From Pseudoduganella lutea (GTDB lineage Bacteria > Pseudomonadota > Gammaproteobacteria > Burkholderiales > Burkholderiaceae_D): a stretch of DNA of 64,000 bases. The stretch lies in NCBI RefSeq assembly GCF_004209755.1, contig NZ_CP035913.1:5394001-5458000 (forward strand). The letters run 5' to 3'. Below are positions 31,292-40,567 of this stretch, piece after piece; the first letter of the stretch is position 1; the number at the start of each line of letters is the position of its first letter. Under the pieces are notes generated by a model. The model was not told where the DNA came from. It saw nothing but the letters and a program-made list of their open reading frames with translations, and searched no databases. The translations under genes were made by a program, and so were the position numbers.

Positions 31292-34200
31292 TCACCACCG
31301 TGTCTTCTTTTCCCATTGTTCGTCGAAAGCGCCCATGCCGGCAATCGCGTGGTAATCGCCATAGGCTTCGGCCAGCAGCACGTGCGGTATGTCGCCCAGC
31401 GGCAGCTTCAGGTGCGCGCGGCGCGCGGCCAGCGGATACAGGCACAGGGCCCTGATGGCGGCCGGGATGTTTTCCTCCGGCAGCATGCTGCCCGTGAACT
31501 CGATCGCCGCGCGGACGCCGATCGCGGGGAAATCCTTGTGATACGCGTAGAACACGCCGCCATCCTCGGCAGTTGCGCGCTGATAGCCCAGCTTCGTGGC
31601 CGCGCCGCGCAGCGTAAACGTGTCGGTTATCCAGCCCTGGCGGTCGGCGATCTCCTCCTGCGCCGGGTCGAGTACGGGCAGGGTGCGCGTCATCTGCGCG
31701 AACAGCGGCGCCAGCTTGTAGTCCTTGAAGTGCGCCTGCCAGGCCGTGGCCTGCGCGGGGTCGACCAGCGAGGCATGGGCCAGCCGCACCGTGGCGTCAT
31801 CGGCCAGCGTGACGTCGTCGTCGCCGGTGTCGACCAGGCTGCCGTCCTCGGTGGGCCGGAAAGCGATGCCATCGCCGGTCAGCCACACCAGCCGCTGCAC
31901 GAGGCGGCCGGCCACCGGGTGTGCCTGCAGGTACTCGCGCCATTCGGCGGCCGGCCACGCGCGGCCGGCGCACATGGCTTCGTACAGGCGCGCCGTCTGC
32001 AGCGCGATCACCTGCTTGATTTCCTTCTTGCACAGCGTGAGTTGCTGCTTGGCTTCGCGCGCGGCTTCGGCATCCTCGTCCTGACGCGGTGCGGGGAGGG
32101 CGGCGATGGTCTTGCCCTCTGCATTGCGCAGCACCACCTTCATGGCCGCATCGAGCGTCACCGTGAAGTCGCGGCTGCCCGGGGTATGGCCGAAGCGGAG
32201 CAGCAGCGTGCCCGTTTCATCGAGCCCGCCGGTCGGAATGGTGCGGTCGGCCAGTTCGTCCTGCGTCCAGCCGTTGCGGGCGGCGACGCGCTCCACCAGC
32301 AGCCGCGCCTTCTCCTGCACGGATGCGGTGCGGTAGCGGCGCGCGATGGCCAGCACGAACTGGATCGCGGCCGCGTCGTCGGAGGCGGCGGCCGCTTCCA
32401 TCAATGCCTCGACCTGCGCACGGCGCGGGTAGTGATCGCGCATGTACTGCGTGATTGCCGCCACCATCGCATGGCCCGGCATGCCGGAGGCCAGCGCGAG
32501 GATGCCTTTTTCGCCGATCGCCGTACCGCTGTACTCGGCCATCTTCAGGCGCGTGAGCCGTTCGGCCACCTGCTCCAGTGTCAGGCTCGCTTCCTCGGCA
32601 TAGTATTGCGGATGGCGCTGCGCCCAGGCCTGGTACTGCGCCCATTGCTGCGGCGCCTGCGCGTTCGCCAGCACGGCCGCTTCCTCGTGCGAAGGGCGGC
32701 GCGTGTCCTGGGCGATGAACTGCAGCAGCAGGTGGCTGCCGAGCTGCGCGCGGCTCGGCGCGTCCAGCAAGCCCAGGTAGCGGTCGAACAGCGGATTGCC
32801 ACCCGGCTCCTTCAGCTTGCAGGCCACGATGACCCACCACTTGAGGATTTCAGGCGGCACCGTGCTGCCATCGCGCCAGCGGCACGCGGGCAGCAGCGAC
32901 AGGTCGAGCCAGGCCAGGCCGGCCGGCGCCTTGCCGTTCAATGCCTTGACGGCCTGCGCCTGCAAGCGCTCCGGCGCCAGAAGCGGCGCGATATCCTCGC
33001 CCAGCGTTTCCAGCGCGGACAGCATGGCGGCACTGGCCGATTCGCGGCTTTCCTTCGCCAGTGCGGCGCGAAGCGCGGGAATCGCTTCGCGCCAGCCCAG
33101 GCGAGCCAGCCATTGCGCGGCCTCGATGCGCACTTCCTGCTTGCTCGAACCCAATGCCTCGCCGACCTGGCGGCCGATGTCGGGTACGGCCGCCAGCGCT
33201 TCCTGCGCGGCTAGCCGGTGCGTTTTGCCTTCGCCCAGCGCCAGTTCCATCAGGCGCGGCAGCCAGCGCGGCGGAATCGCCGGGAACGTGCGCAGCACTT
33301 CCAGCGTGCGGCCCAGGTCGGGCTGGAAGCGCGTGCCGGCAGGCGCCGCCGCCATGCCCAGGCCGGCGTCGATATATTCGGGGTGTTCGGCGAACCAGGG
33401 CCACACGCGGTGTGGCGGCAGCACCGCCTGCGGCGGCTCGCAGCGGCTCCAGCCGGCTTCCAGGCCAGCCATGGCCACGTCGTCGTCGCGCAGGCCTTCC
33501 TCGCGGGCCAACCGGGCCAGCTGGCGCAGGTCGAACTGCTCCGGATCGCCGATCAGTTGCTGCACGCGGCCATCGTTCCAAGATGGCGCGCGGTGCCAGC
33601 CGGACGCCGCGAACCAGCGCACCGCCTGGCGGATACCGAAATCGGAACGCGCCGCCAGGCGGCCGCCGTGCTCCAGTGTCGAGCGCACGGTGCCGTTGGC
33701 AAGGCTTTTCTTCGCCCGGTCGCTCGTGTCGCCGTTCAGGGCCGACAGCGCGAGGCGGAAGTCTTCCGGCTTCAGCGCCCGCTGCGCGTTGTAGTTCTTG
33801 CGCGCATAGTCCCAGCGATACTGGGACGTGGCGTTGCGCTGCGCTTCCTCTTCCGCGTCGCGTTGCAGTGTCCGCAGCAGCTCTTCGTGGTTCGCCAGCA
33901 GCAGGTCGAGCGCATCCGCGCCCACCGTGCGTTCTTCCAGTTCGGACAGCGGTGGCGGTGGCGGCAGGCCGGTGCCGGCCGCATCGCCGGCTGCGCCTAC
34001 GCGGCCAATGGCGTCGCGCAGCGCCTGCTGCACGGCCTTGCCCCGTTCGGCGGCCAGCGCCGTTTGCAGCGCGGGCAACGCATCGGCGCCGCGGATGCGG
34101 GCGAGCAGTTCGGCGGCATTCGTGCGCTGGGCGGCCGTGCCTTCGGCCAGCAAGCGTTCCAGCTCGCGCATGAAGGGTTCGTCCGCGGTGACGAAGCGGG

Positions 34201-35005
34201 CGGCGGCCGCACGTACGGTCTTGCTGTCGCCGACCGCCATTTCGACCAGCAGCGGCGCGAATGCCTTCGCCAATGCGGGATTGGTGCCGAGGCGCTGGCA
34301 CAGGAATGTCTTGCCGACGACGGAGAGCATGGCGGCGCAGGCCGCCACGTCGTCCGGATGCGCGGCCAGGTAGCCGTCGAGCGTAACCGGCTCGAGCAGC
34401 GGGCGGTACACGTCTTTCCGGAAGTATTCGTAGACTTCCCCCCGCTCGAACACGATGGCGAGGGCGAGCGACGCGGGCAGCTCCTCGCTCGCCACGATCG
34501 CCGCCAGCAGCTGCACGGACCAGGCGGGGCGGGGCTCGCCCTGCGCGCTGCGGTCCTTGCGCTCGCATGTCGCCCACAGCGCATCGTTCAGCAGGTAATG
34601 CAGCCAGTCGGGCATGGCCGCGCCCGTGCGCTGCAGGGACGCGCCATTGTCGGCGGCGGCCAGCACCTTGCCCATGCGGACCAACACCGGGATGTCGGGT
34701 TCGTTCGCATCGACCTTCTGGTACAGCGTCCCGCGCGCCTTCAGGGCGGCACTGCCTTTTTCGGAATCGCCATAGGCGGCGTGCAGCCGGCCCGGCGAAC
34801 CGAGGTAAGTGCCGGCGCGCGGCGCCGCCGCCTGCAGGTCGGCCAGCACGTCCACGCCGGTGCCATGGGCGATGAACGCGGCCGCGCGGGCGCCAAGGGG
34901 AGTGTCGAGCGCGTCGAGACTGGCGACTCCGCTCCTGATCAGCGATTCATCGGAGCGCAAGGTGCGCACGGTGGCGCCGATGGCACCCAGTAATGCTTTC
35001 AGCAT
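31292..35005 (-). CDS. DUF4132 giant protein, paralogue A (YehI/MolR-like)
   Basis: About 1237 residues with no signal peptide or membrane helix. The N-terminal and middle parts contain HEAT-like helical repeats (for example NAAELLARIRGADALPALQT and EVRIEAAQWLARLGWREAIP). The last 350 residues form the DUF4132 region: LCKKEIKQVIALQTARLYEAM, GRLVQRLVWL, FKDYKLAPLFAQM, with a Gly/Tyr-rich end at LLAEAYGDYHAIAGM. It is plainly related along its full length to the neighbour at 35102-38788. E. coli YehI, once called MolR, has similar length and domain. ATG 35005 lacks a strong ribosome-binding site. The MoxR gene starts two bases after its stop. The helical scaffold suggests a large platform protein; function unknown. 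Confidence 0.85.
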   Translation of the reverse strand: MLKALLGAIGATVRTLRSDESLIRSGVASLDALDTPLGARAAAFIAHGTGVDVLADLQAAAPRAGTYLGSPGRLHAAYGDSEKGSAALKARGTLYQKVDANEPDIPVLVRMGKVLAAADNGASLQRTGAAMPDWLHYLLNDALWATCERKDRSAQGEPRPAWSVQLLAAIVASEELPASLALAIVFERGEVYEYFRKDVYRPLLEPVTLDGYLAAHPDDVAACAAMLSVVGKTFLCQRLGTNPALAKAFAPLLVEMAVGDSKTVRAAAARFVTADEPFMRELERLLAEGTAAQRTNAAELLARIRGADALPALQTALAAERGKAVQQALRDAIGRVGAAGDAAGTGLPPPPPLSELEERTVGADALDLLLANHEELLRTLQRDAEEEAQRNATSQYRWDYARKNYNAQRALKPEDFRLALSALNGDTSDRAKKSLANGTVRSTLEHGGRLAARSDFGIRQAVRWFAASGWHRAPSWNDGRVQQLIGDPEQFDLRQLARLAREEGLRDDDVAMAGLEAGWSRCEPPQAVLPPHRVWPWFAEHPEYIDAGLGMAAAPAGTRFQPDLGRTLEVLRTFPAIPPRWLPRLMELALGEGKTHRLAAQEALAAVPDIGRQVGEALGSSKQEVRIEAAQWLARLGWREAIPALRAALAKESRESASAAMLSALETLGEDIAPLLAPERLQAQAVKALNGKAPAGLAWLDLSLLPACRWRDGSTVPPEILKWWVIVACKLKEPGGNPLFDRYLGLLDAPSRAQLGSHLLLQFIAQDTRRPSHEEAAVLANAQAPQQWAQYQAWAQRHPQYYAEEASLTLEQVAERLTRLKMAEYSGTAIGEKGILALASGMPGHAMVAAITQYMRDHYPRRAQVEALMEAAAASDDAAAIQFVLAIARRYRTASVQEKARLLVERVAARNGWTQDELADRTIPTGGLDETGTLLLRFGHTPGSRDFTVTLDAAMKVVLRNAEGKTIAALPAPRQDEDAEAAREAKQQLTLCKKEIKQVIALQTARLYEAMCAGRAWPAAEWREYLQAHPVAGRLVQRLVWLTGDGIAFRPTEDGSLVDTGDDDVTLADDATVRLAHASLVDPAQATAWQAHFKDYKLAPLFAQMTRTLPVLDPAQEEIADRQGWITDTFTLRGAATKLGYQRATAEDGGVFYAYHKDFPAIGVRAAIEFTGSMLPEENIPAAIRALCLYPLAARRAHLKLPLGDIPHVLLAEAYGDYHAIAGMGAFDEQWEKKTRW

Positions 35006-35033
35006 AGGCAATCAATAAAGGATGGGTGCCAGC

Positions 35034-35070
35034 ATGCTGCCACGGAGGAGACTTGTTGGCAAGATTGCAA
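35034..35070 (-). promoter_or_regulatory. Shared upstream element of DUF4132 paralogue A
   Basis: On the minus strand this reads TTGC-N4-TTGC-N14-CGTGGCAGCAT, ending 28 bp before the start codon. The same arrangement with a 15-base spacer lies before paralogue B (38826-38863). It could be a promoter or an operator kept through duplication. Confidence 0.45.
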
Positions 35071-35101
35071 GGGGCTTTCATCAGCAAGAAAAGCAATGCT
35101 T

Positions 35102-38100
35102 CTACCACGGCACCTTCTTCTGCCACTGCGCGTCGAACGTGGACGATGCCGCCACCGCGTGATAGTCGCCATAGGCCTCGGCCAGCAGTACGGGCGGCAC
35201 GTCGGACAGGGGCAACTGGCTGGCGCGGCGCCCGCGCGGCGCGATCTCGTGGAACGCCAGCGTCTTCACGGCCGCCGGCACGTTTTCCTCGGGCAGCGCG
35301 TTGCCGGAAAACTCGATTGCCACGCGGATGCCCGCGGCCGGGAATTCCTTGTGGTACGTGGTGAAGAAGTGGCCTTCGTAGTCGTCGCTGCGCTGGTAGC
35401 CCAGTTTCGCGAATGCGCCGCGCAGCGTGAACGCGTCGCTCAACCAGCCCTGGCGGTCGGCGATGTCCAGCTGCGCGGGATTGCGTTCCAGGTCCAGCGC
35501 CGGCCGAACGCGCGTCATCTGTCCAAACAGTGGTACCAGCTTGTAGTCCTTGAAGTGCTTCAGCCAGGCCGTGGCCTGCGCCGCCGGCAGCAGCGCGGCG
35601 TGGGCCAGGCGCACGGTGGCGCCATCCCGCCCATCCTGGAGCGCCACCTCGTCGTCGTTCGTGTCGACCAGCGTGCCGTCGCCGGCGGGCCGGAACGACA
35701 GGCCATCCTCCGTCATCCACACGAGCCGCTGCGCCAGCCGCCCCACCAGCGGATGCCGCTCGACGTATTCGCGCCAGTCCGCCAGCGGCCAGGCGCGCCC
35801 GGTGCACATCGCCTCGTACAGCCGCGCGGTCTGCAGTTCGATGACCTGCCTGACTTCCTTCTTGCACTGCGCGAGCTGCTGCTTTGCCTCGGCGATGGCT
35901 TCGGCATCGCCGTCCTGGCGCGGCTCGGGCAGAGCGGCAACGACCTTGCCGTCCGCATTGCGCAGCACGGTCTTCATGGCCGCGTCCAGCGTGACGGTGA
36001 AGTCGCGGTGGCCGTAGTGCAGTGTCAGCGTGCCCGTTTCATCGAGCCCGCCGGTGGGCACGGTGCGGTCGGCCAGTTCGTCCGCCGACCAGCCGTTGCG
36101 CGCGCCGATGCGGTCGACCAGCAGGCGCGCCTTTTCCTTCACGGAGCGGGTGCGGTAGCGCCGCGCGGTGGCCAGCACGAACTGGATCGCCGCCGGCTCG
36201 TCGGACGCGGCGGCCGCCTCCAGCAGTGCCTCGACCTGCGCGCGCCGCGGGTAATGGTCGCGCATGTACTGGCGGATCGCCGTCACCATGTCGTGGCCTG
36301 CCATGCCCGAGGCCAGCGCGAGGATGCCCTTTTCGTTGATCGCCGTGCCCAGGTAGACGGCCTGCTTCTCGCGCTTGCACTGCTCGAACACCTCCTCGTA
36401 GGTGAGCTTGCCCTGTTCCCCGTACCACTCGGGCAGGCGCCTTGCCGCGTCCTGGTATTCGGCATACAGCTGCGGGGCCTTGCCTTCGGCATACGCCACG
36501 GCTTCGTCATGCGAAGCGTTGCGCGTGTCCTGCGCCACGAACTGGTGCAGCACGTGGCTGCCGAGCCTGGCGCGGCTGGCGCGGTCCAGCAGGCCCAGGT
36601 AGCGGCTGAACAGCGCATTGCCGCCCGGCTCCTTCAGCTTGCAGGCCAGGCCGACCCACCACGCGATGATGTCCGTGGGGACCGGGCCGCCATCCTGCCA
36701 CCGGCAGGCGGGCAGCAGCGCCATGTCGAACCATGCCAGGCCCGCCGGCGCCTTGCCCTTCAGCGCCTTCTTCGCCTGCGCCAGCAGCCGGTCCGGCGCC
36801 AGCAGCGGCGCGATGTCCTCGCCCAGGGTTTCCAGCGCGGTCAGCAGGGAAGCGCTGGCCGCCTCGCGGGTTTCCTTTGCCAGCACGGCGCGCAGGGCAG
36901 GAATCGCCTCGCGCGCGCCCAGGCGCGCCAGCCAGTCCGCCGCTTCGATGCGCACTTCCTGCCGGTTCGATGCCAGCGCGGCCGCGACGCGGGCGGGCAG
37001 GTTCGGCAGCCTGGCCAGCGCCGCCTGCGCGGCGGTCCGGTGACTGGCGATATCGCCGACCGCCAGCTCCAGCATGCGCGGCACCCACCGCGCCGGCGGC
37101 AGGGGAAACTTGCCAAGGATGGCCAGTGCACTTTCCACGCCGAACGCCGCGCCGCTGCCCGAGGCCATGCCCAATGCCTGGTCGAACAGGCCGGTACTGT
37201 CGGCGAAATACGGCCAGACGCGATGCGGCGGCAGCAGCGGTCCCAGCGCCAGGCTGGTGATACCGACCGGCTGGGTGCCGGTCACCTTGCACGCCGCCGC
37301 GAACTGGCGCAGGTCGAGGCTTTCGGGGGCCTGCCGATCGAGCCATTGCTGGAAGCACTTGTAGTGCGTGAAATCGGCAATGAAGCGATAGGGATGCCAC
37401 GTGACCCAGCGCAAGATGTGCAGCATGCCGAAGCCGGGCAGTGCGACGAGCCGGTCCTGCCAGCCCAGGATATCGTCGATGGCGCTGTCGGCCAGCTTGC
37501 CCGTGGCGCGTGCGGCTTCGTCGCCGTCCAGCGTGGCCAGCGCCAGGCGCAGGTCGTCGGCCGTGACTTGCTGGTGGCTTTCGTAGCGTTCGCGTGCCCG
37601 CACGGACGTTCGGTCGCCACCCGCCTGGCGCTGTGCTTCCTCGTCGGCCTTGCTGCGCAGCCGTTCCAGCATCTCCGCATGGTTGGCCAGCACGATCTCG
37701 AGCGCTTCGGCCGGCAGCGGCGCGGTGGACAGCGGCGGCAGCGGCGGCGCTTCCGGCAGCGCGGCGTCCTCGCCATCCGGGGCCGCCCGCACGCGCCCGA
37801 TCGCATCGTTCAGCACCTGCTGCAATGTCTTGTTCGGCTGCGCGGCCAGTGCCCGTTCCAGGGCCGGCAGCGCCGCGGCGCCCTGCATGCGCACCAGCAG
37901 GTCGGCCGCGTTGCCGCACCGGGCGGCCGGGCCGCTCGCCAGCAGGTTTTCCAGCGCCGCGGCGAATGCGGGGCTGTCGGTGACGAAGCGCGCCGCGGTC
38001 GTGCGCACGCTCTTGGTGTCGCTGGCTGCCAGCTCCGCCAGCAGCGGCGCGAGCGCCTCGGCCAGGGTACCATCGGTGCCGAGCCGCGTTGCCAGCAGCA

Positions 38101-38788
38101 CCTTGCCGCCATTGGACAAGTTGCGCGCGCAGGCCGCCACGCCCTCCGGGTCGGCCAGCAGGAAGGCATCCAGCGCGCCCGGCGCGAGCAGCGGGCGGTA
38201 GGTTTCCGCGTGATAGTACTCGCGCAGTTCGCCGCGCTCGAACACGATGGGCAGCGCCATCGTCCCGGGCAGCTCCTCGTGGCGCAGGATGGCGGCCACC
38301 AGGTCCACGGTCCATGCCGTGCGCGGCGGCGGCGCGTCGTAATGGCCGAACCGCCCGTAGGAGGCCCACAGCGCATCGTTCAGCAGGTAATGCAGCCAGT
38401 CCGGCATGGCGGCGCCCGTTCTTTCCAGCGTCCTGCCGCCATCGGCCGCCGCCAGTACCTTGCCGAGGCGGACCAGCACGGGAATGTCCGGCGCCGCCGG
38501 GTCGATGGCCCGGTACAGCGCGTCGCGCGCGGCCAGCTCGTCGAGGCCCGGTGCGCCCGACCCGGGCTGTGCACGCAGGCGGCCCGGTTCGCCGAGCACT
38601 TCGCCGCCACGTGCGCCCGCCATCGCCAGCTCTTCCAGCACCCCGGCGCCGGCGCCGTCGACAACGAAGGCGGCGGCACGGGTGCCCAGTGACGGGGCGA
38701 TGGCATCAAGGCCGGCCAGGCTGGCGTGGATCAGTGTTTTCGTGTCGGCGGCAGGGGTGGCGGTGGTGCCAGGCTGGGTGGTCGGCAT
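35102..38788 (-). CDS. DUF4132 giant protein, paralogue B (YehI/MolR-like)
   Basis: 1228 residues, first gene of the leftward cluster. It shares with paralogue A the order of N-terminal helical region, HEAT-like repeats (GNAADLLVRMQGAAALPALER, EVRIEADWLARLG-type units) and C-terminal DUF4132 (CKKEVRQVIELQTARLYEAM, GRLAQRLVWM, HFKDYKLVPLFGQM, LLAEAYGDYHAVA). Similarity is higher in the C-terminal half than in the first 100 residues, so the paralogues are old but still constrained. ATG 38788 has no clear ribosome-binding site. A 96-bp gap separates it from paralogue A. Cytoplasmic scaffold or adaptor is the best guess; no catalytic motif is visible. Confidence 0.85.
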   Translation of the reverse strand: MPTTQPGTTATPAADTKTLIHASLAGLDAIAPSLGTRAAAFVVDGAGAGVLEELAMAGARGGEVLGEPGRLRAQPGSGAPGLDELAARDALYRAIDPAAPDIPVLVRLGKVLAAADGGRTLERTGAAMPDWLHYLLNDALWASYGRFGHYDAPPPRTAWTVDLVAAILRHEELPGTMALPIVFERGELREYYHAETYRPLLAPGALDAFLLADPEGVAACARNLSNGGKVLLATRLGTDGTLAEALAPLLAELAASDTKSVRTTAARFVTDSPAFAAALENLLASGPAARCGNAADLLVRMQGAAALPALERALAAQPNKTLQQVLNDAIGRVRAAPDGEDAALPEAPPLPPLSTAPLPAEALEIVLANHAEMLERLRSKADEEAQRQAGGDRTSVRARERYESHQQVTADDLRLALATLDGDEAARATGKLADSAIDDILGWQDRLVALPGFGMLHILRWVTWHPYRFIADFTHYKCFQQWLDRQAPESLDLRQFAAACKVTGTQPVGITSLALGPLLPPHRVWPYFADSTGLFDQALGMASGSGAAFGVESALAILGKFPLPPARWVPRMLELAVGDIASHRTAAQAALARLPNLPARVAAALASNRQEVRIEAADWLARLGAREAIPALRAVLAKETREAASASLLTALETLGEDIAPLLAPDRLLAQAKKALKGKAPAGLAWFDMALLPACRWQDGGPVPTDIIAWWVGLACKLKEPGGNALFSRYLGLLDRASRARLGSHVLHQFVAQDTRNASHDEAVAYAEGKAPQLYAEYQDAARRLPEWYGEQGKLTYEEVFEQCKREKQAVYLGTAINEKGILALASGMAGHDMVTAIRQYMRDHYPRRAQVEALLEAAAASDEPAAIQFVLATARRYRTRSVKEKARLLVDRIGARNGWSADELADRTVPTGGLDETGTLTLHYGHRDFTVTLDAAMKTVLRNADGKVVAALPEPRQDGDAEAIAEAKQQLAQCKKEVRQVIELQTARLYEAMCTGRAWPLADWREYVERHPLVGRLAQRLVWMTEDGLSFRPAGDGTLVDTNDDEVALQDGRDGATVRLAHAALLPAAQATAWLKHFKDYKLVPLFGQMTRVRPALDLERNPAQLDIADRQGWLSDAFTLRGAFAKLGYQRSDDYEGHFFTTYHKEFPAAGIRVAIEFSGNALPEENVPAAVKTLAFHEIAPRGRRASQLPLSDVPPVLLAEAYGDYHAVAASSTFDAQWQKKVPW

Positions 38789-38825
38789 GATCGGGAGTGG
38801 ATGAGGGGGGATAAAAGTGCTGCGT

Positions 38826-38863
38826 ATGCTGCCACGAATGACAAGAGCTTAGCAATAAGGCAA
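38826..38863 (-). promoter_or_regulatory. Shared upstream element of DUF4132 paralogue B
   Basis: On the minus strand this reads TTGC-N4-TTGC-N15-CGTGGCAGCAT, ending 37 bp before the start codon, matching the element before paralogue A at 35034-35070. The rest of the 38789-38990 interval holds no gene. Confidence 0.45.
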
Positions 38864-38990
38864 TGTCGCTTTCGGGTTGCAAGTCGGGAAGCCGCGCGAC
38901 GGGCTCCGATGGCTGCCGGGATGGCAATCCCGGGGGGGGCACGGCAACAGGGCGCTGTCGGTCCGGCCGCCGCTCCGGTATCATGCCGGG

Positions 38991-39632
38991 ATGAACGAAA
39001 TTACTTACTCACCGTTCGTCATTGGTGTTGCCGGCGGCAGCGGCAGCGGCAAGTCGACGGTATCCCAGCAGGTGCTGGCCTCGTTCGGCGCCGAGACGGT
39101 GTCGGTCGTGATGCAGGACGATTACTACCGCGACCAGTCCGACGTCGCCCCCGACGTGCGCCGCAGGCAGAACTACGACCATCCGGACGCCTTCGACTGG
39201 CCGCTGCTCGTGCAGCATGTCCAGGCCTTGCGCAATGGCGAAGCGATCCAGATGCCGGTCTACGACTTCACGATCGACAACCGCTCCAGCGAGACCATCC
39301 TGGTCAAGCCGGCCCCCGTGATCGTGATCGAAGGCCTGTTCGCCCTGTATGACGAAGCGTTGCGCGACATGATGTCGCTGAAGATCTTCGTCGACACCGC
39401 TTCCGACGTGCGCTTCATCCGCCGCATGCAGCGCGACATCGCCGAACGGGGGCGCTCGGTCGACAGCATCGTCAACCAGTACCTGGAAACGGTGCGCCCC
39501 ATGCACAAGCAGTTCATCGAGCCGACCAAGCGCAACGCCGACGTCATCCTGCCGCACGGCGCCAATGTGCCGGCGGTCGACGTCATCACCACCAAGGTGG
39601 CGAGCGTGATCGGGCAACTGAAGCAGACCTGA
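38991..39632 (+). CDS. udk: Uridine kinase
   Basis: 213 residues, the same length as E. coli Udk. It phosphorylates uridine and cytidine with GTP or ATP to UMP and CMP in pyrimidine salvage. The P-loop GGSGSGKST is at 15-23; MQDDYYRDQSD holds the nucleoside-side Asp, NYDHPDAFDW the family motif, and IVIEGLFALYDE the Walker-B-like strand. A lid with RRMQRDIAERGRS follows. ATG 38991 (MNEITYSPF) gives the family N-terminus with a weak GCCGGG before it; the longer in-frame option at 38877 is not conserved. It is divergent from the DUF4132 cluster across about 200 bp. Confidence 0.95.
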   Translation: MNEITYSPFVIGVAGGSGSGKSTVSQQVLASFGAETVSVVMQDDYYRDQSDVAPDVRRRQNYDHPDAFDWPLLVQHVQALRNGEAIQMPVYDFTIDNRSSETILVKPAPVIVIEGLFALYDEALRDMMSLKIFVDTASDVRFIRRMQRDIAERGRSVDSIVNQYLETVRPMHKQFIEPTKRNADVILPHGANVPAVDVITTKVASVIGQLKQT

Positions 39633-39666
39633 TCTTTTCTGGCGGCCCCGAGCCGGCAGCGACTGG

Positions 39667-40488
39667 TCAGCGGGCGATCCCGTAACGCCGCAGCGCCGGC
39701 AGCCACGCCGCCTCGAACAGCCGGGCAAAGCCCCGGTTGGTCGGATGCATCTCGTTGGCCCAGTCGTCCGTGTAGCCACCGCCGTGCCGCAGGATGCCCC
39801 GGCTGTCGATGTGGATCACGTGTGCGTCCGGGTCGTGCAGCGGGGCGAACACGTCGTCGTTCAGGCGGTCGATCAGTGCCCGCGCGATGTCGCGCCGCAG
39901 CGCCATGTCGGCGGGCACGCGGCAGGCGTCCATCGCCGGCGCCAGCCATGGGCCGGAGCGGATCAGGCCGAAGCCGAAGCCGCGGCCGTCCGGCACCGGG
40001 TAGTCGTAGCCGTGGATGAAGATGGGGCGGGGCAGCACGGTGCCTTGCGTGCCGGTGCGGATGGCCGCCACCAGCAGGCCCATCGCGGCGGCCAGGTCGC
40101 CCAGCAGCGCGTCCATCGCCACGTCGTCGACGCAGTCGGCGGCGGTGCGGGCGCCGCTGCAATCGGCATGCAGCGCGAGGCGCACGTCCACGGCATCGTT
40201 GCCGGCGCCGCTGATGTAGAACTCACTGAACGTTTCCGCGTAGGGTGGCTGCAGGAAGTGCGCGACCGTGTCGGCGAAGCGGCCGTCGCCCACGTAGTTG
40301 CGCAGCCGGGCACCGTTGTAGCCGACCAGCTGCACGTTGCTGTGGTCGGCGGAAAGGTCGGGGTGGCGCACGAGCGTGCCCAGCATGCTGTTGTTCAGGT
40401 ACCAGAACCAGGAGTCGCCGATGGCGAGGGCGGCCGGGAAGCCGATTTCAGGGTCCCAGTGTTCTTCCGGCTTGTAGATATGCTGCAT
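39667..40488 (-). CDS. SGNH/GDSL-type hydrolase, cytoplasmic
   Basis: 273 residues. SGNH blocks are visible: AIGDSWFWY (Ser26 nucleophile), LVGYNGARL (Gly), SGAGNDAVD (Asn), and the terminal DDWANEMHPTNRGF with the Asp-x-x-His-type catalytic pair. Most SGNH esterases are exported, but this one has no signal peptide; it opens MQHIYKPEEHWDPEIGF. GGGGAG precedes ATG 40488 at good distance. Substrate unknown; such enzymes deacylate lipids, sugars or peptides. It converges on udk and stands alone. Confidence 0.8.
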   Translation of the reverse strand: MQHIYKPEEHWDPEIGFPAALAIGDSWFWYLNNSMLGTLVRHPDLSADHSNVQLVGYNGARLRNYVGDGRFADTVAHFLQPPYAETFSEFYISGAGNDAVDVRLALHADCSGARTAADCVDDVAMDALLGDLAAAMGLLVAAIRTGTQGTVLPRPIFIHGYDYPVPDGRGFGFGLIRSGPWLAPAMDACRVPADMALRRDIARALIDRLNDDVFAPLHDPDAHVIHIDSRGILRHGGGYTDDWANEMHPTNRGFARLFEAAWLPALRRYGIAR

Positions 40489-40567
40489 GGCGATCTCCCC
40501 GTGACGGCAGGACGCGCAGAGGTCCCATCCTTGGGGAATCGTACACCGGGCGCCTGATGCGAGCCGT

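Noticed and set aside
38826..38863. Sigma-54 promoter before the DUF4132 genes, suggested by TGGCA
   Set aside because: The spacing between GG and the next GC is eight bases, not ten, in paralogue B, so it does not fit a -24/-12 promoter.
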